A stretch of DNA of 64,000 nt from Pararhodobacter zhoushanensis (GTDB lineage Bacteria; Pseudomonadota; Alphaproteobacteria; Rhodobacterales; Rhodobacteraceae), in contig NZ_JAPDFL010000001.1 in the NCBI RefSeq assembly GCF_025949695.1, forward strand, positions 1,098,001 to 1,162,000. The letters run 5' to 3'. Both the position numbers and the translations under genes were made by a program. Shown piece after piece: positions 1 to 10,699 of this stretch; position 1 is the first letter of the stretch, and each line of letters opens with the position of its first letter. Below the pieces are notes generated by a model. It had not been told where the DNA came from and ran no database searches. It was given only the letters and a program-made list of their open reading frames with translations.

Positions 1-532
1 CTTGCAACAGATCCTCGGGGATATTCTCCAGCACGCCGACCAGCACCAGCACCATCAGCGGCACAAAGATATAGACCATGGCGACGATCACCGCGCCGGG
101 GGTGTAGAGCATGCTCAGGGGGGCCTCGATAGCCCCCATCCACAGCAGGAATTCGTTGATCATGCCCTGACGGCCCAGCAGCACCAGCCACGCGAACGAG
201 CGCACGACAACCCCGGTCAGCAGCGGGAATACCGCCAGCACCACCAGCGTGGATTTCATCCACGGCGGGCAGCGCGCGACGACATAGGCGGTCACCAGAC
301 CGGCAGCGAGCGAGATCACGGTAACCCAGCCGGCCACCTCGAAGGTGCGCCACAGGACGCGGCGCTGAAAGGCCGAGTCAAAGAAATTGGCGTAGGGTTG
401 GACGATGCCCCAGGGCCCGCCGTCGCTGGGACCAAAGGTCATGCCGATGGTCGCGGCAACCGGGAGCACCAGCAACAGGGTGATCGCCAAGGTCGCGGGG
501 CTGGCCAGCATCCATCCGGCTATTCGTTTCAT
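1..532 (-). CDS. ABC transporter permease, polyamine-type (partial, 3' end outside window)
   Basis: Reading the minus strand from the ATG at 532 gives an open frame to the window edge (177 codons, incomplete). It starts MKRIAGWMLASPATLAITLL and has an N-terminal membrane helix, a loop with PYANFFDSAFQRR, and further hydrophobic helices (about residues 65-85, 95-115 and 145-170). This is the arrangement of the first permease (PotB type) of spermidine/putrescine-family ABC importers. It lies 111 bp downstream of the substrate-binding protein on the same strand, so the two are probably one operon. The substrate is not set by the sequence. The family call is fairly sure; the C-terminal half with the EAA loop is not in the window. 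Confidence 0.85.
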   Translation of the reverse strand, partial: MKRIAGWMLASPATLAITLLLVLPVAATIGMTFGPSDGGPWGIVQPYANFFDSAFQRRVLWRTFEVAGWVTVISLAAGLVTAYVVARCPPWMKSTLVVLAVFPLLTGVVVRSFAWLVLLGRQGMINEFLLWMGAIEAPLSMLYTPGAVIVAMVYIFVPLMVLVLVGVLENIPEDLLQ

Positions 533-643
533 AAGCGTATCCAGCGATGCGGCCCTGACCGGGCCGCCTTGGTCAGAAAAGGCCGGTCCCGGGGTCTGCG
601 GGACCGGCCAAGGGGCTCAAAGCCCAGCGTAGGTGTCGTTCGG

Positions 644-1678
644 TTACATGCCGAAGGTTTCGTTCCAGCGGTCCAGCCACTGGGTGCGGGCCGGGTTCAG
701 CTGGCTGTAGTCGATGCGGTGCAGACTGGCAATCTGATCGGCGCCATAGGTCCAGGCGGACGCCTGCTCCGGGGTCAGATCAACCATCGTGTTGACCGGG
801 GCATCGACGCCCTGCTCGGCCAGCTGCTGCTGGATCTCAGCCGACAGCACGAAATTGATGAACTGATGCGCCAGCTCGACGTTCTCGGACCCCACGGGGA
901 TGTTGAGCGTGTTCAGCACGGCGATTTCGCCATCTTCCAGCTGTGCCCATTCGATGGTCGGCACGGCGGCGCGCAGCGGGTTCAGGGTGAAATCCTGGGT
1001 CATCGACACGGCAATCTCGCCGGTCGAGAACAGGTTGATCATTTCCGAGCCGGTGTTGTAGTTCGTCACCACATTCGGCACCAGTTCGGCCAGCGCACCA
1101 AAGGCCGCATCGGCATCCTCGAACGCGTTGACGCCCGCATGGGCACCGGCGCGCAGCACAACCATCGGGCCCGAGGTGGTGGTGATGTTCGGCAACGAGA
1201 TCATCCCGGCCAGATCTTCACGCCACAGGTCGTTCCACGAGGTGATCGGCGGGCTGACGCGGGCTGCATCGTACACCAGACCGATACGGCCGACGGTATA
1301 AGCCGGGCCGAATTCGCCCTGCGGTGCCTGCGCCAGATCATAAAGCTGGTCGATGTTGGGGATCTGGGCGCGGTCGATGGGCTGGAACAGGCCCTGTTCG
1401 ATGGCGGCTTGGCTGTAGCTGTCGGTCAGATAGATCACGTCCACCCCGGCACCGCTGCGCATCTGCAGCCGGTTCACGCGGTCGCCGTTGTTGCCGGTTT
1501 CAAACACGACTTCACAGCCGCACATTTCCTGAAACGGATTGACGATGATGTCTTGCAGCTTGTCGCCGTTGAAGCCCCACCAGGAAATGGTGAACGTGGT
1601 GGCACCGGCGGGCGCGGCGGCCAGCAGGGCGAGGGTCGAGAGCGACGACAGGGTGAGGCTTTTCAAACGGGGCATCAT
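644..1678 (-). CDS. ABC transporter periplasmic substrate-binding protein (PotD-like)
   Basis: The 344-residue protein has a Sec signal peptide (MMPRLKSLTLSSLSTLALLA, cleavage near AGA at about 26) and then a mature domain starting TTFTISWWGFNGDKLQDII. That opening and the later NYNTGSEMINLFSTGEIAVS segment are typical of extracellular binding proteins of the spermidine/putrescine class. It would bind ligand in the periplasm and deliver it to the permease encoded at 1-532. Upstream on the same strand lie adenine deaminase and nucleoside hydrolase genes, which hints at, but does not prove, a nitrogenous or purine-derived ligand. The ATG pair at its start allows a one-residue uncertainty. Confidence 0.88.
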   Translation of the reverse strand: MMPRLKSLTLSSLSTLALLAAAPAGATTFTISWWGFNGDKLQDIIVNPFQEMCGCEVVFETGNNGDRVNRLQMRSGAGVDVIYLTDSYSQAAIEQGLFQPIDRAQIPNIDQLYDLAQAPQGEFGPAYTVGRIGLVYDAARVSPPITSWNDLWREDLAGMISLPNITTTSGPMVVLRAGAHAGVNAFEDADAAFGALAELVPNVVTNYNTGSEMINLFSTGEIAVSMTQDFTLNPLRAAVPTIEWAQLEDGEIAVLNTLNIPVGSENVELAHQFINFVLSAEIQQQLAEQGVDAPVNTMVDLTPEQASAWTYGADQIASLHRIDYSQLNPARTQWLDRWNETFGM

Positions 1679-1792
1679 GGGTATCCACGGGCTGGGGGTG
1701 ATTGGGCTCCGGCCAGGATGCCGGAGCGGTTTGCCCAGAGACGCTAAGGGCGCAAAAACGGCAATGCAAGGGATCGCGTCACCAAGCCGTGA

Positions 1793-3655
1793 TCACCAGA
1801 CGACCGGATGCGTCTGGCCGGTGGCGACATTGACGAACCCCTCGGGCGCCAGCGGCGACGGTGCCACAAGCACCCAGCGCCACGGTGCGCACGTGAGGGT
1901 TGCAAAGGCCAGCCGCTCGGGAAAGCCGGGATACCACCGGGGGCTGAATGTCGGCTCGTACATCCAGTCAATTTTCGCGCCTTCCGTGTAGAGGCGCTGC
2001 ATTTCGGCATCCAGTTCCTCGGGCGGGCGGCAGGTCATCAGCCCGGCGATCTCGTAGCGCACGGTCGCCACCAGCTGCCCCTCGCGCACCAGCGCCCAGC
2101 CGCCCTGGAGGTCGTTCAGCGCGTTGACGGCAAGAGCCATTGCCTCATCTGACGACCCAACTGCCCAAATATTGTGCTTGTCGTGGCCCATCGAACAGGC
2201 CAATGCCGAATCAGGCGTCTTTGGCCCCGTGCCCAGCCAGAACATCGCCGAGGTTTTCCCCGCGCCCGAAAACCGATCCACGATGGCGAATTTGGTCACG
2301 TTGCGTGACGCGTCGCGTTGGACGTGGCCGTTTTCGACCGGCAGCGCCATCGTCAGGAAGTCATCGGCCCAGTGGAACGGCCTGAGCAGCGCCGCCTGCA
2401 TCGTCTCGCGCCCCGGTTCGGCGGGGATGGCGAAGTCGGCGGCGGTTATCGTGCGGTCGATCTTGACCGTCTTGGTCGCCCATTCCGGCCAGTCCATCTG
2501 CGGCACGGGTTTGAGATAGCGCGCACCGTCCGACACCTGCGCGCCATCCGCCCAGACCTGCGCAATCGACAGCGTGTCCAGATCATCCAGCAGCACCACA
2601 TCGGCAAACCGCCCCGGCGCGATCGAGCCGACCCAGGGCGTCAGCCGCATGTGCCGCGCGGGGTTGATCGTGACCATCTGGATGGCGATTTCGGGCGTCA
2701 GCCCCGCCTCGATCGCCAGCCGCACGTTGTAATCCGTCGCCCCCAGTTTCATCGTGTCCGAGCACGAGCGGTCATCGGTGGTCAGCGCAAACTGGCTCCA
2801 GTCGCTCAGCCCCGCCTCCAGCAGCCCGGCGATCATCTCTTTCACCGAATGCGGGCGCAGCTCCATGAACAACCCGCGCCGCAGCTTGTCCAACACCTCC
2901 TCTGCCGTCCACGCCTCGTGGTCCGACGCCAGCCCGGCGGCGGCAAAGGCGTTGATGTTGGGCAGATCGCGCATCCCCGCCGCGTGCCCCTCGACCACGC
3001 CGCGCGCGGCGAAGGTCGCCTCGATCATCCCCCACAGCCGGTCATACGAGGGGTTCTCGGGCGACCAGACGGCGGGCCAGTCCATCACCTCGTCCAGCCC
3101 CGCCACCATCAGGCTTTCGGCCATGAACGCCGCCTGTTCGTCGCGGCCAAACCAGCCACCGCCCCATTCATAGGCGGTCGGCGGCACGGCCGAGCCGGGC
3201 AGCGGGAAGATCTTTTGCGGGCTGCCCGCCAGCCGCGCGGCCAGCCAGAATTCCAGCGTGCGCGCGCCGTTGACGTTGGAAAACTCGTGGCTTGCCTCGC
3301 AGGTCCAGGTGTTGCCATGCGGCAGGACAAGGGCTGCCTCCCATTCGGGCGAGACATGGCTCGACTCGATGTGCTTGTGCACCTCGCCGAAGCCCGGCAC
3401 GGCCATCAGGGTTGAGCGGTCCACCGTTTGCGCCGCCTCGCCCGGCCAGCTGCCGGCGGGGCCGACATAAGCGATGCGCTTGCCGGCGATGATGATCTCC
3501 TGATCGCTCAGCCACATCCGCGAATGCACATCCAGCAGCCGACCGACCCTGAGCCGGGTGTCGGCAGGCAAATCGCCACGCGCCACGCGGGTCAGGCGCT
3601 GGCGGATTTTCACTTCATCGGGGGCGTTGATCAGCAGGTCGGCAGGAAAAGTCAT
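1793..3655 (-). CDS. ade: adenine deaminase family amidohydrolase
   Basis: The 620-residue protein has adenine deaminase layout: an N-terminal beta-sandwich segment, a metal-binding HKHIESS motif (canonical HxHIESS) after PGFGEV, EGHAAGMRDLPNINAF with ASDHEA (residues about 220-245), a TTDDR segment, NPARHM, and GRFADVVLLDDL closing the amidohydrolase domain. A C-terminal domain follows, as in Ade proteins. Predicted reaction is adenine to hypoxanthine plus ammonia. Its ATG overlaps the stop of the upstream nucleoside hydrolase (ATGA), so the two are translationally coupled, which fits nucleoside to base to deaminated base. The motif GFGEVHKH departs from the usual GFIDxHxH, so a related substrate such as a modified adenine is possible. 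Confidence 0.85.
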   Translation of the reverse strand: MTFPADLLINAPDEVKIRQRLTRVARGDLPADTRLRVGRLLDVHSRMWLSDQEIIIAGKRIAYVGPAGSWPGEAAQTVDRSTLMAVPGFGEVHKHIESSHVSPEWEAALVLPHGNTWTCEASHEFSNVNGARTLEFWLAARLAGSPQKIFPLPGSAVPPTAYEWGGGWFGRDEQAAFMAESLMVAGLDEVMDWPAVWSPENPSYDRLWGMIEATFAARGVVEGHAAGMRDLPNINAFAAAGLASDHEAWTAEEVLDKLRRGLFMELRPHSVKEMIAGLLEAGLSDWSQFALTTDDRSCSDTMKLGATDYNVRLAIEAGLTPEIAIQMVTINPARHMRLTPWVGSIAPGRFADVVLLDDLDTLSIAQVWADGAQVSDGARYLKPVPQMDWPEWATKTVKIDRTITAADFAIPAEPGRETMQAALLRPFHWADDFLTMALPVENGHVQRDASRNVTKFAIVDRFSGAGKTSAMFWLGTGPKTPDSALACSMGHDKHNIWAVGSSDEAMALAVNALNDLQGGWALVREGQLVATVRYEIAGLMTCRPPEELDAEMQRLYTEGAKIDWMYEPTFSPRWYPGFPERLAFATLTCAPWRWVLVAPSPLAPEGFVNVATGQTHPVVW

Positions 3656-4593
3656 GCAGAAACCGAGGCCGCGTAGAGAGCAATCACGCGCGCGATATCG
3701 GCCTTGCGCAGCAGCGTGACGGGCGGCGTTCCCAGCCGCCCGGAAGGGTCCACCACGACCATGCCGCGCGTCAGCCCGGGGGCGAGCGCAACATCGAGCG
3801 AGGCGGTGAGGGTTTCGGTGGCAATCGCGGGGTCGATCAGCACGGCGGCAGCCAGGGGATCAACGAAGCGGAAATAATCCTCGCCAGTAAAGCCTTTGAT
3901 GACCTTCATCGCATGGGTCGACAGGGCTGCCGAGAAGCGGGTTTGTGCGGTTTCGGGCGTATCGTCAAACAGCGCCGCGACCTGAGCGCCGCTCATCCGG
4001 TGATCGGCGCAGGTCTCCCACGGGACCAGCAGCGTTTCCAGCCCCGCAGTCAGCACGATCTGCGCGGCTTCGGGGTCGGCGTAGATGTTGAATTCGGCGG
4101 CGGGCGTCACGTTGCCGCGCCCGTCGATGGTGCCGCCCATGATCACCAGCTGCCCCACCCCGGCGGCGCAATCGGGCGCGCAGCGCAGGGCCAGCGCGAG
4201 GTTGGTCAGCGGGCCGATCATCAGCAGATCGACCTTCCAGCCCCCGGCGATTGCCGCGCGCAGTTCGGCCACCAGGAAACCTACGGCATCATCGCCTGCG
4301 GCTTCGGGCTGGCTTTCAGGGCGCGGCGCCCCTCCCAGCCCATCCGCGCCATGGATCTCGCGCGCGGCAATCGGCGGATTGACCAGCGCTGCGGGTGCGC
4401 CCTTGTGCACCGGCACGTCACCGGCCCCTGCGACGGCAAGCACCGACAAGATGTTACGGGTCGCGGCGTCGAGATCGACATTGCCAAAGACCGTGGTCAC
4501 CGCATCGGGCGTGCGCCCGGCTGCAATGAGCATCAACAGCGCCTGTGCGTCATCGACGCCGCCGTCAGTATCGAGAATGAGTTTGCTGTGCAT
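3652..4593 (-). CDS. ribonucleoside hydrolase (inosine/uridine-preferring family)
   Basis: The 313-residue protein begins MHSKLILDTDGGVDDAQALL, the Asp-rich Ca2+-binding N-terminus of the nucleoside hydrolase family (DTDxGxDD). It continues with VFGNVDLDAATRN, LMIGPLTNLALAL and IMGGTIDGRGN, all in family order. It should cleave the N-glycosidic bond of ribonucleosides. I chose the ATG at 4593 because the 44 codons upstream are not family sequence. The stop overlaps the adenine deaminase start by 4 nt. The tRNA at 4736-4811 lies immediately upstream on the same strand. Confidence 0.9.
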   Translation of the reverse strand: MHSKLILDTDGGVDDAQALLMLIAAGRTPDAVTTVFGNVDLDAATRNILSVLAVAGAGDVPVHKGAPAALVNPPIAAREIHGADGLGGAPRPESQPEAAGDDAVGFLVAELRAAIAGGWKVDLLMIGPLTNLALALRCAPDCAAGVGQLVIMGGTIDGRGNVTPAAEFNIYADPEAAQIVLTAGLETLLVPWETCADHRMSGAQVAALFDDTPETAQTRFSAALSTHAMKVIKGFTGEDYFRFVDPLAAAVLIDPAIATETLTASLDVALAPGLTRGMVVVDPSGRLGTPPVTLLRKADIARVIALYAASVSA

Positions 4594-4735
4594 GCCGCCG
4601 ATCAAAACCGTCAAGACGCGCGTCGGCGCCACAGTCCCCAGTGTTCTCCCAAGGCCGGGAGGTTGTCCAGACCGAACCCGGCGTCGCCGATGCCTATGCG
4701 CGCTGCCGCTGTGCTGCGCGATCAACGGGTTGGGT

Positions 4736-4811
4736 TGGTAGGCCCGGAGGGACTCGAACCCCCAACCAAGGCGTTATGAGCGCCCTGCTCTAACCATTGA
4801 GCTACAGGCCC
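4736..4811 (-). tRNA. tRNA with CAU anticodon, probably tRNA-Ile2 (lysidine type), alternatively tRNA-Met
   Basis: The minus strand folds as a 76-nt cloverleaf. The acceptor GGGCCTG pairs with CGGGCCT (with G-U pairs), the anticodon loop is CTCATAA on a GGGCG/CGCC stem, the T arm contains GGTTCGAGTCC, and the 3' CCA is encoded. The D arm GCTCAATGGTTAGAGC and the CTTGGTT region resemble bacterial tRNA-Ile(CAU), whose wobble C is converted to lysidine, more than elongator tRNA-Met. Identity rests on comparison from memory, so it stays provisional; the tRNA itself is clear. Confidence 0.92.
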
Positions 4812-4985
4812 AGTCGCCAACTGCGTACCCATGTTGGGGGCGGGGGTCAAGATTGGCGCGGCGGGTCGGATCAACGCTCTGTGACCGGCGCGCAGGCACC
4901 ATCGGGCGCAAGCGCCTTGACCCGATGATTGCATCGTTCGTATCGTCACATTTATTTTGCAAAAGTCTTAACATCGGTCACGTTA

Positions 4986-6299
4986 ATGCGCAGGGTTGCA
5001 CTGGCAGCGGTTTTTGGCGTCTTGTCTGCCTTGCGCGCCGGGGCCGATGTGCCTGTGGAAGATCCTGTTCTGTATCGTCACACCGGCCCCGATACCGGGC
5101 GTCCTGCGGGGGTTCTGGCTGATGGCCGAACCGGCGCGATTGCGGATTTTCAGCACGCGGTCAATCTGATCCTGCTGGCCTGTGGCGAGGATCTGCGGCT
5201 CGAGCCGGACGGGCGCTTCGGGGTGCAGACCCGCACGGCGATTGCTCTTGCCGCCACCTGCCCGCCGATTGCTGCGCGCTTGCCAGAAGGCTCCGCTGCG
5301 CATGAGGGCGCGATCACGCAGGCGTTCTGGGAATTGCTGCTGCCGGACCGCCCGGTGCCCGATGCGCGCACGCGCGCAAGGGCATTGTTGCTGGCGTTTG
5401 AGGGCACCGAGATTGCCAGCCCGGCCGAATGGAATTTCTGCCAGAACAACAGCGAGATTTACGACCCTCTGGCCGAGGACCCTACCTGCTATACCAACGA
5501 CCGCGCGTCCTATCTGACCTGGGGTCCGAATGGGGCGACGGCGGGGCACGGGCACGAGATCCTTGCCATTCTGGCCCGGGTCGAGCGGCTGGACCGGGCG
5601 CTGGTGGACACCGCCTTTGGCGCCGAGGCCGGGGCGCTGCGCCGTATGTTCGATCTGCAGATCACGCCAGAAAGTGACGACGAACTGCGGCGCTATCTGT
5701 GCGGGATCTACGTCGATTTCCCGCGCCGGCAGGCATGGTCGCAGGGTTTTGCCGCGCTGGGGTCGCGGGCCGAAGTGCGGGCGATTTACGCGGCGCTCTA
5801 TGAGTCGGCCAGTTTCGACGGTGGCAAGATCCGCACCTTCATGGACGCGTGGCGCGATGCCGGGCTGGAACCGACCGAGATCGATTTCGCATTCTTCGCC
5901 GACCGCGCCGCGCATACCCGCGTGCGCAATGTCGAGGTGCGGCGTATCTTGCGCCGGGTCCTGTCGGCGGGCGACGCGCTCACCCCCGCCGAGATCCGCC
6001 GCCGGTTTTCGCGGCTTGCGCGGGTGTCGAACCTGTCGCAGCGCGGGCCCCGGCTGGGCCGCGATGTCGCGTTTTTTGTTGATGCGTTCGAGCCCGTCCT
6101 CAGCCGTGCCGAACGTCACAACTGGCGCAGCCGTGGCGCACGGCGCGCAGCGGCGGCGGGGTTGAGCGACGAGCGCCCGGCGCCCCCTTTTGTTGCCGGG
6201 CCGCGCGATGACTGGCAGGCGACGGGCCTGCGCCCGCTGACCCCCGACGAAGCCGCCCTGTGCCCGGCCCCCGTTTTGAATCCGCGCAGACCCGCATAA
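4986..6299 (+). CDS. exported protein of unknown function with peptidoglycan-binding-like N-terminus
   Basis: The predicted protein is 437 residues from the ATG at 4986, which places a signal peptide ([20 protein letters not shown]) directly at the N-terminus; an ATG 57 nt upstream would put 19 extra residues before it. The mature start, [16 protein letters not shown] followed by [12 protein letters not shown], looks like one peptidoglycan-binding-1 repeat. The central segment has [15 protein letters not shown] and [17 protein letters not shown], which suggests a glycan-active or lysozyme-like fold, but I cannot name the family. The C-terminal part is Arg-rich with no recognised motif. It stands alone between the CAU tRNA and purM. 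Confidence 0.75.
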   Translation: MRRVALAAVFGVLSALRAGADVPVEDPVLYRHTGPDTGRPAGVLADGRTGAIADFQHAVNLILLACGEDLRLEPDGRFGVQTRTAIALAATCPPIAARLPEGSAAHEGAITQAFWELLLPDRPVPDARTRARALLLAFEGTEIASPAEWNFCQNNSEIYDPLAEDPTCYTNDRASYLTWGPNGATAGHGHEILAILARVERLDRALVDTAFGAEAGALRRMFDLQITPESDDELRRYLCGIYVDFPRRQAWSQGFAALGSRAEVRAIYAALYESASFDGGKIRTFMDAWRDAGLEPTEIDFAFFADRAAHTRVRNVEVRRILRRVLSAGDALTPAEIRRRFSRLARVSNLSQRGPRLGRDVAFFVDAFEPVLSRAERHNWRSRGARRAAAAGLSDERPAPPFVAGPRDDWQATGLRPLTPDEAALCPAPVLNPRRPA

Positions 6300-6439
6300 G
6301 TGCGGTCTCTGCCCGGCGCTGCTGGTGGCTGGCGCGGACAAACCGGCTCTGTCGCCTAAAACCCCCGGTCCCCAAGGGAAGCGCATTGAACCCCATCCCG
6401 GGATGCGGTAACGCGGCGCAAACCACCTCGGGGGATGTG

Positions 6440-7486
6440 ATGACCGGGACCAAGGGACTGACCTATGCTCAAGCGGGCGTCGATATCGACGCGGGCAACG
6501 CTTTGGTGGAACGCATCAAGCCAGCCGCCAAGCGCACGGCGCGGCCCGGCACCATGTCGGGGCTCGGCGGCTTTGGCGCGCTGTTTGATCTGAAGGGCGC
6601 GGGCTATTCGGATCCGGTCCTCGTGGCCGCAACGGATGGCGTCGGCACCAAGCTGCGCATCGCCATCGACACGGGCAACGTGGACACCATCGGCATTGAT
6701 CTGGTGGCGATGTGCGTCAACGATCTGGTCTGTCAGGGCGCGGAGCCGCTGTTCTTTCTGGACTACTTTGCCACCGGCAAGCTGGACGTCAATCAGGCCG
6801 CCCGCATCATCGAGGGCATCGCCGAGGGCTGCGCGTTGTCGGGCTGCGCGCTGATCGGCGGCGAGACGGCGGAAATGCCGGGCATGTATCACGCGGGCGA
6901 CTTTGATCTGGCGGGCTTTGCCGTCGGCGCGATGGAGCGCGGCTCGGATCTGCCCGCCGGCGTGGCGGCGGGGGACGTGCTGCTGGGCCTCGGCTCGAAC
7001 GGGGTGCATTCCAACGGCTATTCGCTGGTGCGCAAGATCGTCGAGGCATCGAGCCTGACCTGGGACTCGCCCGCGCCGTTTGGCGAAGAGGGCACGCTGG
7101 GCGAGGCGCTGCTGGCGCCGACCCGGCTGTATGTGAAACAGGCGCTGGCGGCGATCAAGGCGGGCGGCGTGCACGCGCTGGCGCATATCACCGGCGGTGG
7201 TCTGACCGAGAATCTGCCGCGTGTCCTGCCTGAGGGTCTGGGCGCTCAGATCGACCTGACCTCGTGGGAACTGCCGCCGGTGTTCAAATGGATGGCGGGC
7301 GTGGCCGAGCTGTCCGAGCCGGAACTGCTCAAGACCTTCAACAGCGGCATCGGCATGATCGTTGTGGTCAGCCCTGAACAGGCCGACTCGATCGAGGCCC
7401 TGCTGCTGGCGGCGGGCGAGACCGTCTCGCGCATCGGGTCGGTGGTCGAGGGCGAGGGCGTCGCCTATTCCGGCCACATCCTTTGA
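6440..7486 (+). CDS. purM: phosphoribosylformylglycinamidine cyclo-ligase
   Basis: The 348-residue protein starts [20 protein letters not shown] and contains the PurM hallmarks: [47 protein letters not shown] and the glycine-rich [13 protein letters not shown]. It is AIR synthetase, the fifth step of de novo purine synthesis (FGAM plus ATP to AIR). I chose the ATG at 6440 because homologues begin at this point; the open frame further upstream is not conserved in character. Its TGA overlaps the purN start. Confidence 0.97.
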   Translation: MTGTKGLTYAQAGVDIDAGNALVERIKPAAKRTARPGTMSGLGGFGALFDLKGAGYSDPVLVAATDGVGTKLRIAIDTGNVDTIGIDLVAMCVNDLVCQGAEPLFFLDYFATGKLDVNQAARIIEGIAEGCALSGCALIGGETAEMPGMYHAGDFDLAGFAVGAMERGSDLPAGVAAGDVLLGLGSNGVHSNGYSLVRKIVEASSLTWDSPAPFGEEGTLGEALLAPTRLYVKQALAAIKAGGVHALAHITGGGLTENLPRVLPEGLGAQIDLTSWELPPVFKWMAGVAELSEPELLKTFNSGIGMIVVVSPEQADSIEALLLAAGETVSRIGSVVEGEGVAYSGHIL

Positions 7487-8082
7487 GCCAGACGCGCAAA
7501 CGGGTGGCGCTGCTGATCTCGGGCGGCGGGTCGAACATGGTGGCGCTGGCGCAGTCGATGACCGGGGATCACCCGGCGCGGCCGGTGCTGGTGCTGTCCA
7601 ACGATCCCGCCGCCAAGGGTCTGGCGCGCGCCGCCGAGATGGGTATTCCCACCGCCGTCGCCGAGCATCGCCCGTTCAAGGGCGACCGCGCGGCGTTCGA
7701 GGCGGCGCTGCTGGAGCCGCTCTTGGCGGCTGAGCCCGACGTGATCTGTCTGGCCGGGTTCATGCGCATCCTCACGCCCGATTTCACCGGGCGTTTTGCC
7801 GGGCGGATGCTGAACATCCACCCGTCCTTGCTGCCGAAATACCCCGGCCTGCACACCCACCAGCGCGCGCTGGATGCCGGCGATACCGAGGCGGGCTGCT
7901 CGGTCCATGAGGTGATCGCCGATCTGGATGCCGGGCCGCTCTTGGGTCAGGCGCGGGTGCCGGTGCTGCCGGGCGATGACGCCGACAGCCTTGCCGCGCG
8001 GGTGCTGGTGCAGGAGCACCGGCTGTATCCTGCCGTGCTGCGCCGGTTTGTGACCGGCGACCGCACGCCGGTTATCCTTTAA
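7483..8082 (+). CDS. purN: phosphoribosylglycinamide formyltransferase
   Basis: The 199-residue protein has the GART fold: [15 protein letters not shown] for GAR binding, [24 protein letters not shown] with the catalytic Asn-His, and the conserved Asp region [15 protein letters not shown]. It formylates GAR using 10-formyl-THF in purine synthesis. The start is unusual: TTG at 7483 overlaps the purM stop as TTGA, and no better ATG lies near, so translational coupling to purM is inferred. Its last 11 nt overlap the convergent MFS gene. Confidence 0.96.
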   Translation: MSQTRKRVALLISGGGSNMVALAQSMTGDHPARPVLVLSNDPAAKGLARAAEMGIPTAVAEHRPFKGDRAAFEAALLEPLLAAEPDVICLAGFMRILTPDFTGRFAGRMLNIHPSLLPKYPGLHTHQRALDAGDTEAGCSVHEVIADLDAGPLLGQARVPVLPGDDADSLAARVLVQEHRLYPAVLRRFVTGDRTPVIL

Positions 8083-9292
8083 CCCGCCACGGTACCGCGG
8101 CCAGAACGGCCAGCGACACGGCGGCCAGCAAGGCCGCCAGCCCCAGCGTGACGGACGCCCCCCAATACGCCAGCGATCCGGCCATGGCGAAGGGGGCGAC
8201 CGCCGCCACCAGCCCACGCAGGCTGGCCAGTTTGCCCAACCGCGCCGCATAGCCCGCCAGTCCGAACAGCACCAAGGGCACGGTGCCGCGCACCATCGTC
8301 GCCAGCCCTTGCCCGATGCCGAACAGCACCGCAAAGGCCGAGGCCGACACGATCCCCACGGGGGCCACCAGCAGCACCAGCGCGGCGGTGCACAGGCAGC
8401 CCATGGCGAAGACCGCGGTGATCATCGGATGACGGTGCGCGGCAAAGCGCATCTCGGCCAGCCGCGCCAGCACCTGCGCCGGTCCCATCAGCGCCCCCGC
8501 CGCCACGGCCGTCGCCTGCGACACCCCGACCGCTGCCATCACCGGCACCCATTGCGCGCTGAACGCCGACATCATCGCCCAGCTCAACGACAGGCCAAGC
8601 GCCAGCAGGGCCATGGCGCGCCCGTGCAGATGCGGGGGCAGAGGCGGGAAGGCCGGGGCGGACGAGGGGGCGGCGGTGCCCTTTGCCGCCAGTTTGGGCA
8701 GCGACAGGTGCAGCGGCAGGCAGACCAGCAGATGCAGCGCGGCAAAGGTCAGGAACGCGCCGCGCCAGCCGACGGCATCCTGCAAGAACAGCGTCAGCGG
8801 CCAGAACACGGTCGACGCAAAGCCGCCCAGCAGCGTCATCAGCGTGATCGCCCGGCGTGCCCGCGCCTCGCCCACCGCCTGCGCCAAGGCGGCGAAGGCG
8901 GCGTCATACAGCACCAGCGGCGCGATCAGTTCGATCAGCACCAGCGTCGCGGCCAGGGTCCATGCCCCCGCACTTTGCGACAGCAGCGCAAAGCCCACCG
9001 CCGCCGCCACCGATCCCGCCGCCATCATCCCGCGCGCGCCGCGCAGGTCGATCAAGCGGCCTGCAAGCGGGACGGTCAGGCTGCCTGCCAGCAAGGCGGC
9101 GGAAAGCAGCCCATAGGCAAGGGTCGGCGTGATGCCCAGATCCGCGCTCATATGCGTGACCAGCACGCCAAAGGCGTAGTAGATCGAGCCAAAACCGACG
9201 ATTTGCGTCAGTCCGAGCGTCAGCACGGGTCGTAGCAGCCCGGCGGGCTGCGACCCGGCGCCGGGTGTTGTCGCGTTTTGGTGGTCTGCCAT
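8072..9292 (-). CDS. major facilitator superfamily transporter
   Basis: The 406-residue protein starts MADHQNATTPGAG and has about 12 hydrophobic helices. The first is VLTLGLTQIVGFGSIYYAFG, and a loop after helix 2 reads GRLIDLRGARG, close to the MFS A-motif position. It is a proton-driven or facilitated small-molecule exporter or importer; the substrate is not indicated. I chose the ATG at 9292 because 26 further upstream residues look non-coding and overlap the operator-like repeats. It is divergent from sucC and overlaps purN tail to tail by 11 nt. Confidence 0.88.
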   Translation of the reverse strand: MADHQNATTPGAGSQPAGLLRPVLTLGLTQIVGFGSIYYAFGVLVTHMSADLGITPTLAYGLLSAALLAGSLTVPLAGRLIDLRGARGMMAAGSVAAAVGFALLSQSAGAWTLAATLVLIELIAPLVLYDAAFAALAQAVGEARARRAITLMTLLGGFASTVFWPLTLFLQDAVGWRGAFLTFAALHLLVCLPLHLSLPKLAAKGTAAPSSAPAFPPLPPHLHGRAMALLALGLSLSWAMMSAFSAQWVPVMAAVGVSQATAVAAGALMGPAQVLARLAEMRFAAHRHPMITAVFAMGCLCTAALVLLVAPVGIVSASAFAVLFGIGQGLATMVRGTVPLVLFGLAGYAARLGKLASLRGLVAAVAPFAMAGSLAYWGASVTLGLAALLAAVSLAVLAAVPWRVKG

Positions 9293-9339
9293 ACCGTTGT
9301 CGCCTGTGCGAGTCGTTGCGCCGTGAGTCTGTCTGCCCG

Positions 9340-9394
9340 AGGCGATCACGTCCTCTCTCGTTGTGATCACACATTTTCAGGCTGTGATCACAAA
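9340..9394. promoter_or_regulatory. three operator-like palindromes at 21-bp spacing between the MFS gene and sucC
   Basis: Two perfect palindromes TGTGATCACA lie at 9362-9371 and 9383-9392. A third, weaker site GCGATCACG lies at 9343-9350. The central GATC of the three sites begins at 9344, 9365 and 9386, exactly 21 bp apart, which is two helical turns. The set sits 50-100 bp from the MFS start and 110-160 bp from the sucC start. Cooperative binding of a dimeric regulator on one DNA face is inferred; the regulator is unknown. Confidence 0.6.
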
Positions 9395-9500
9395 CCAGAG
9401 AAAAACCCCACATCGCGCAGATTTGCACGAATATTCCATTTGTGCCACGCTGCACATGTGCCATTACACGGCCAAATTCGCAGCAGACGGGGACAGTTCC

Positions 9501-10694
<1,194 letters not shown>

Positions 10695-10699
10695 TTTGA

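Noticed and set aside
2..1747. A 581-codon plus-strand open frame
   Set aside because: It is antisense to the ABC permease and binding protein, with Gln/His/Arg-rich composition and no family character.
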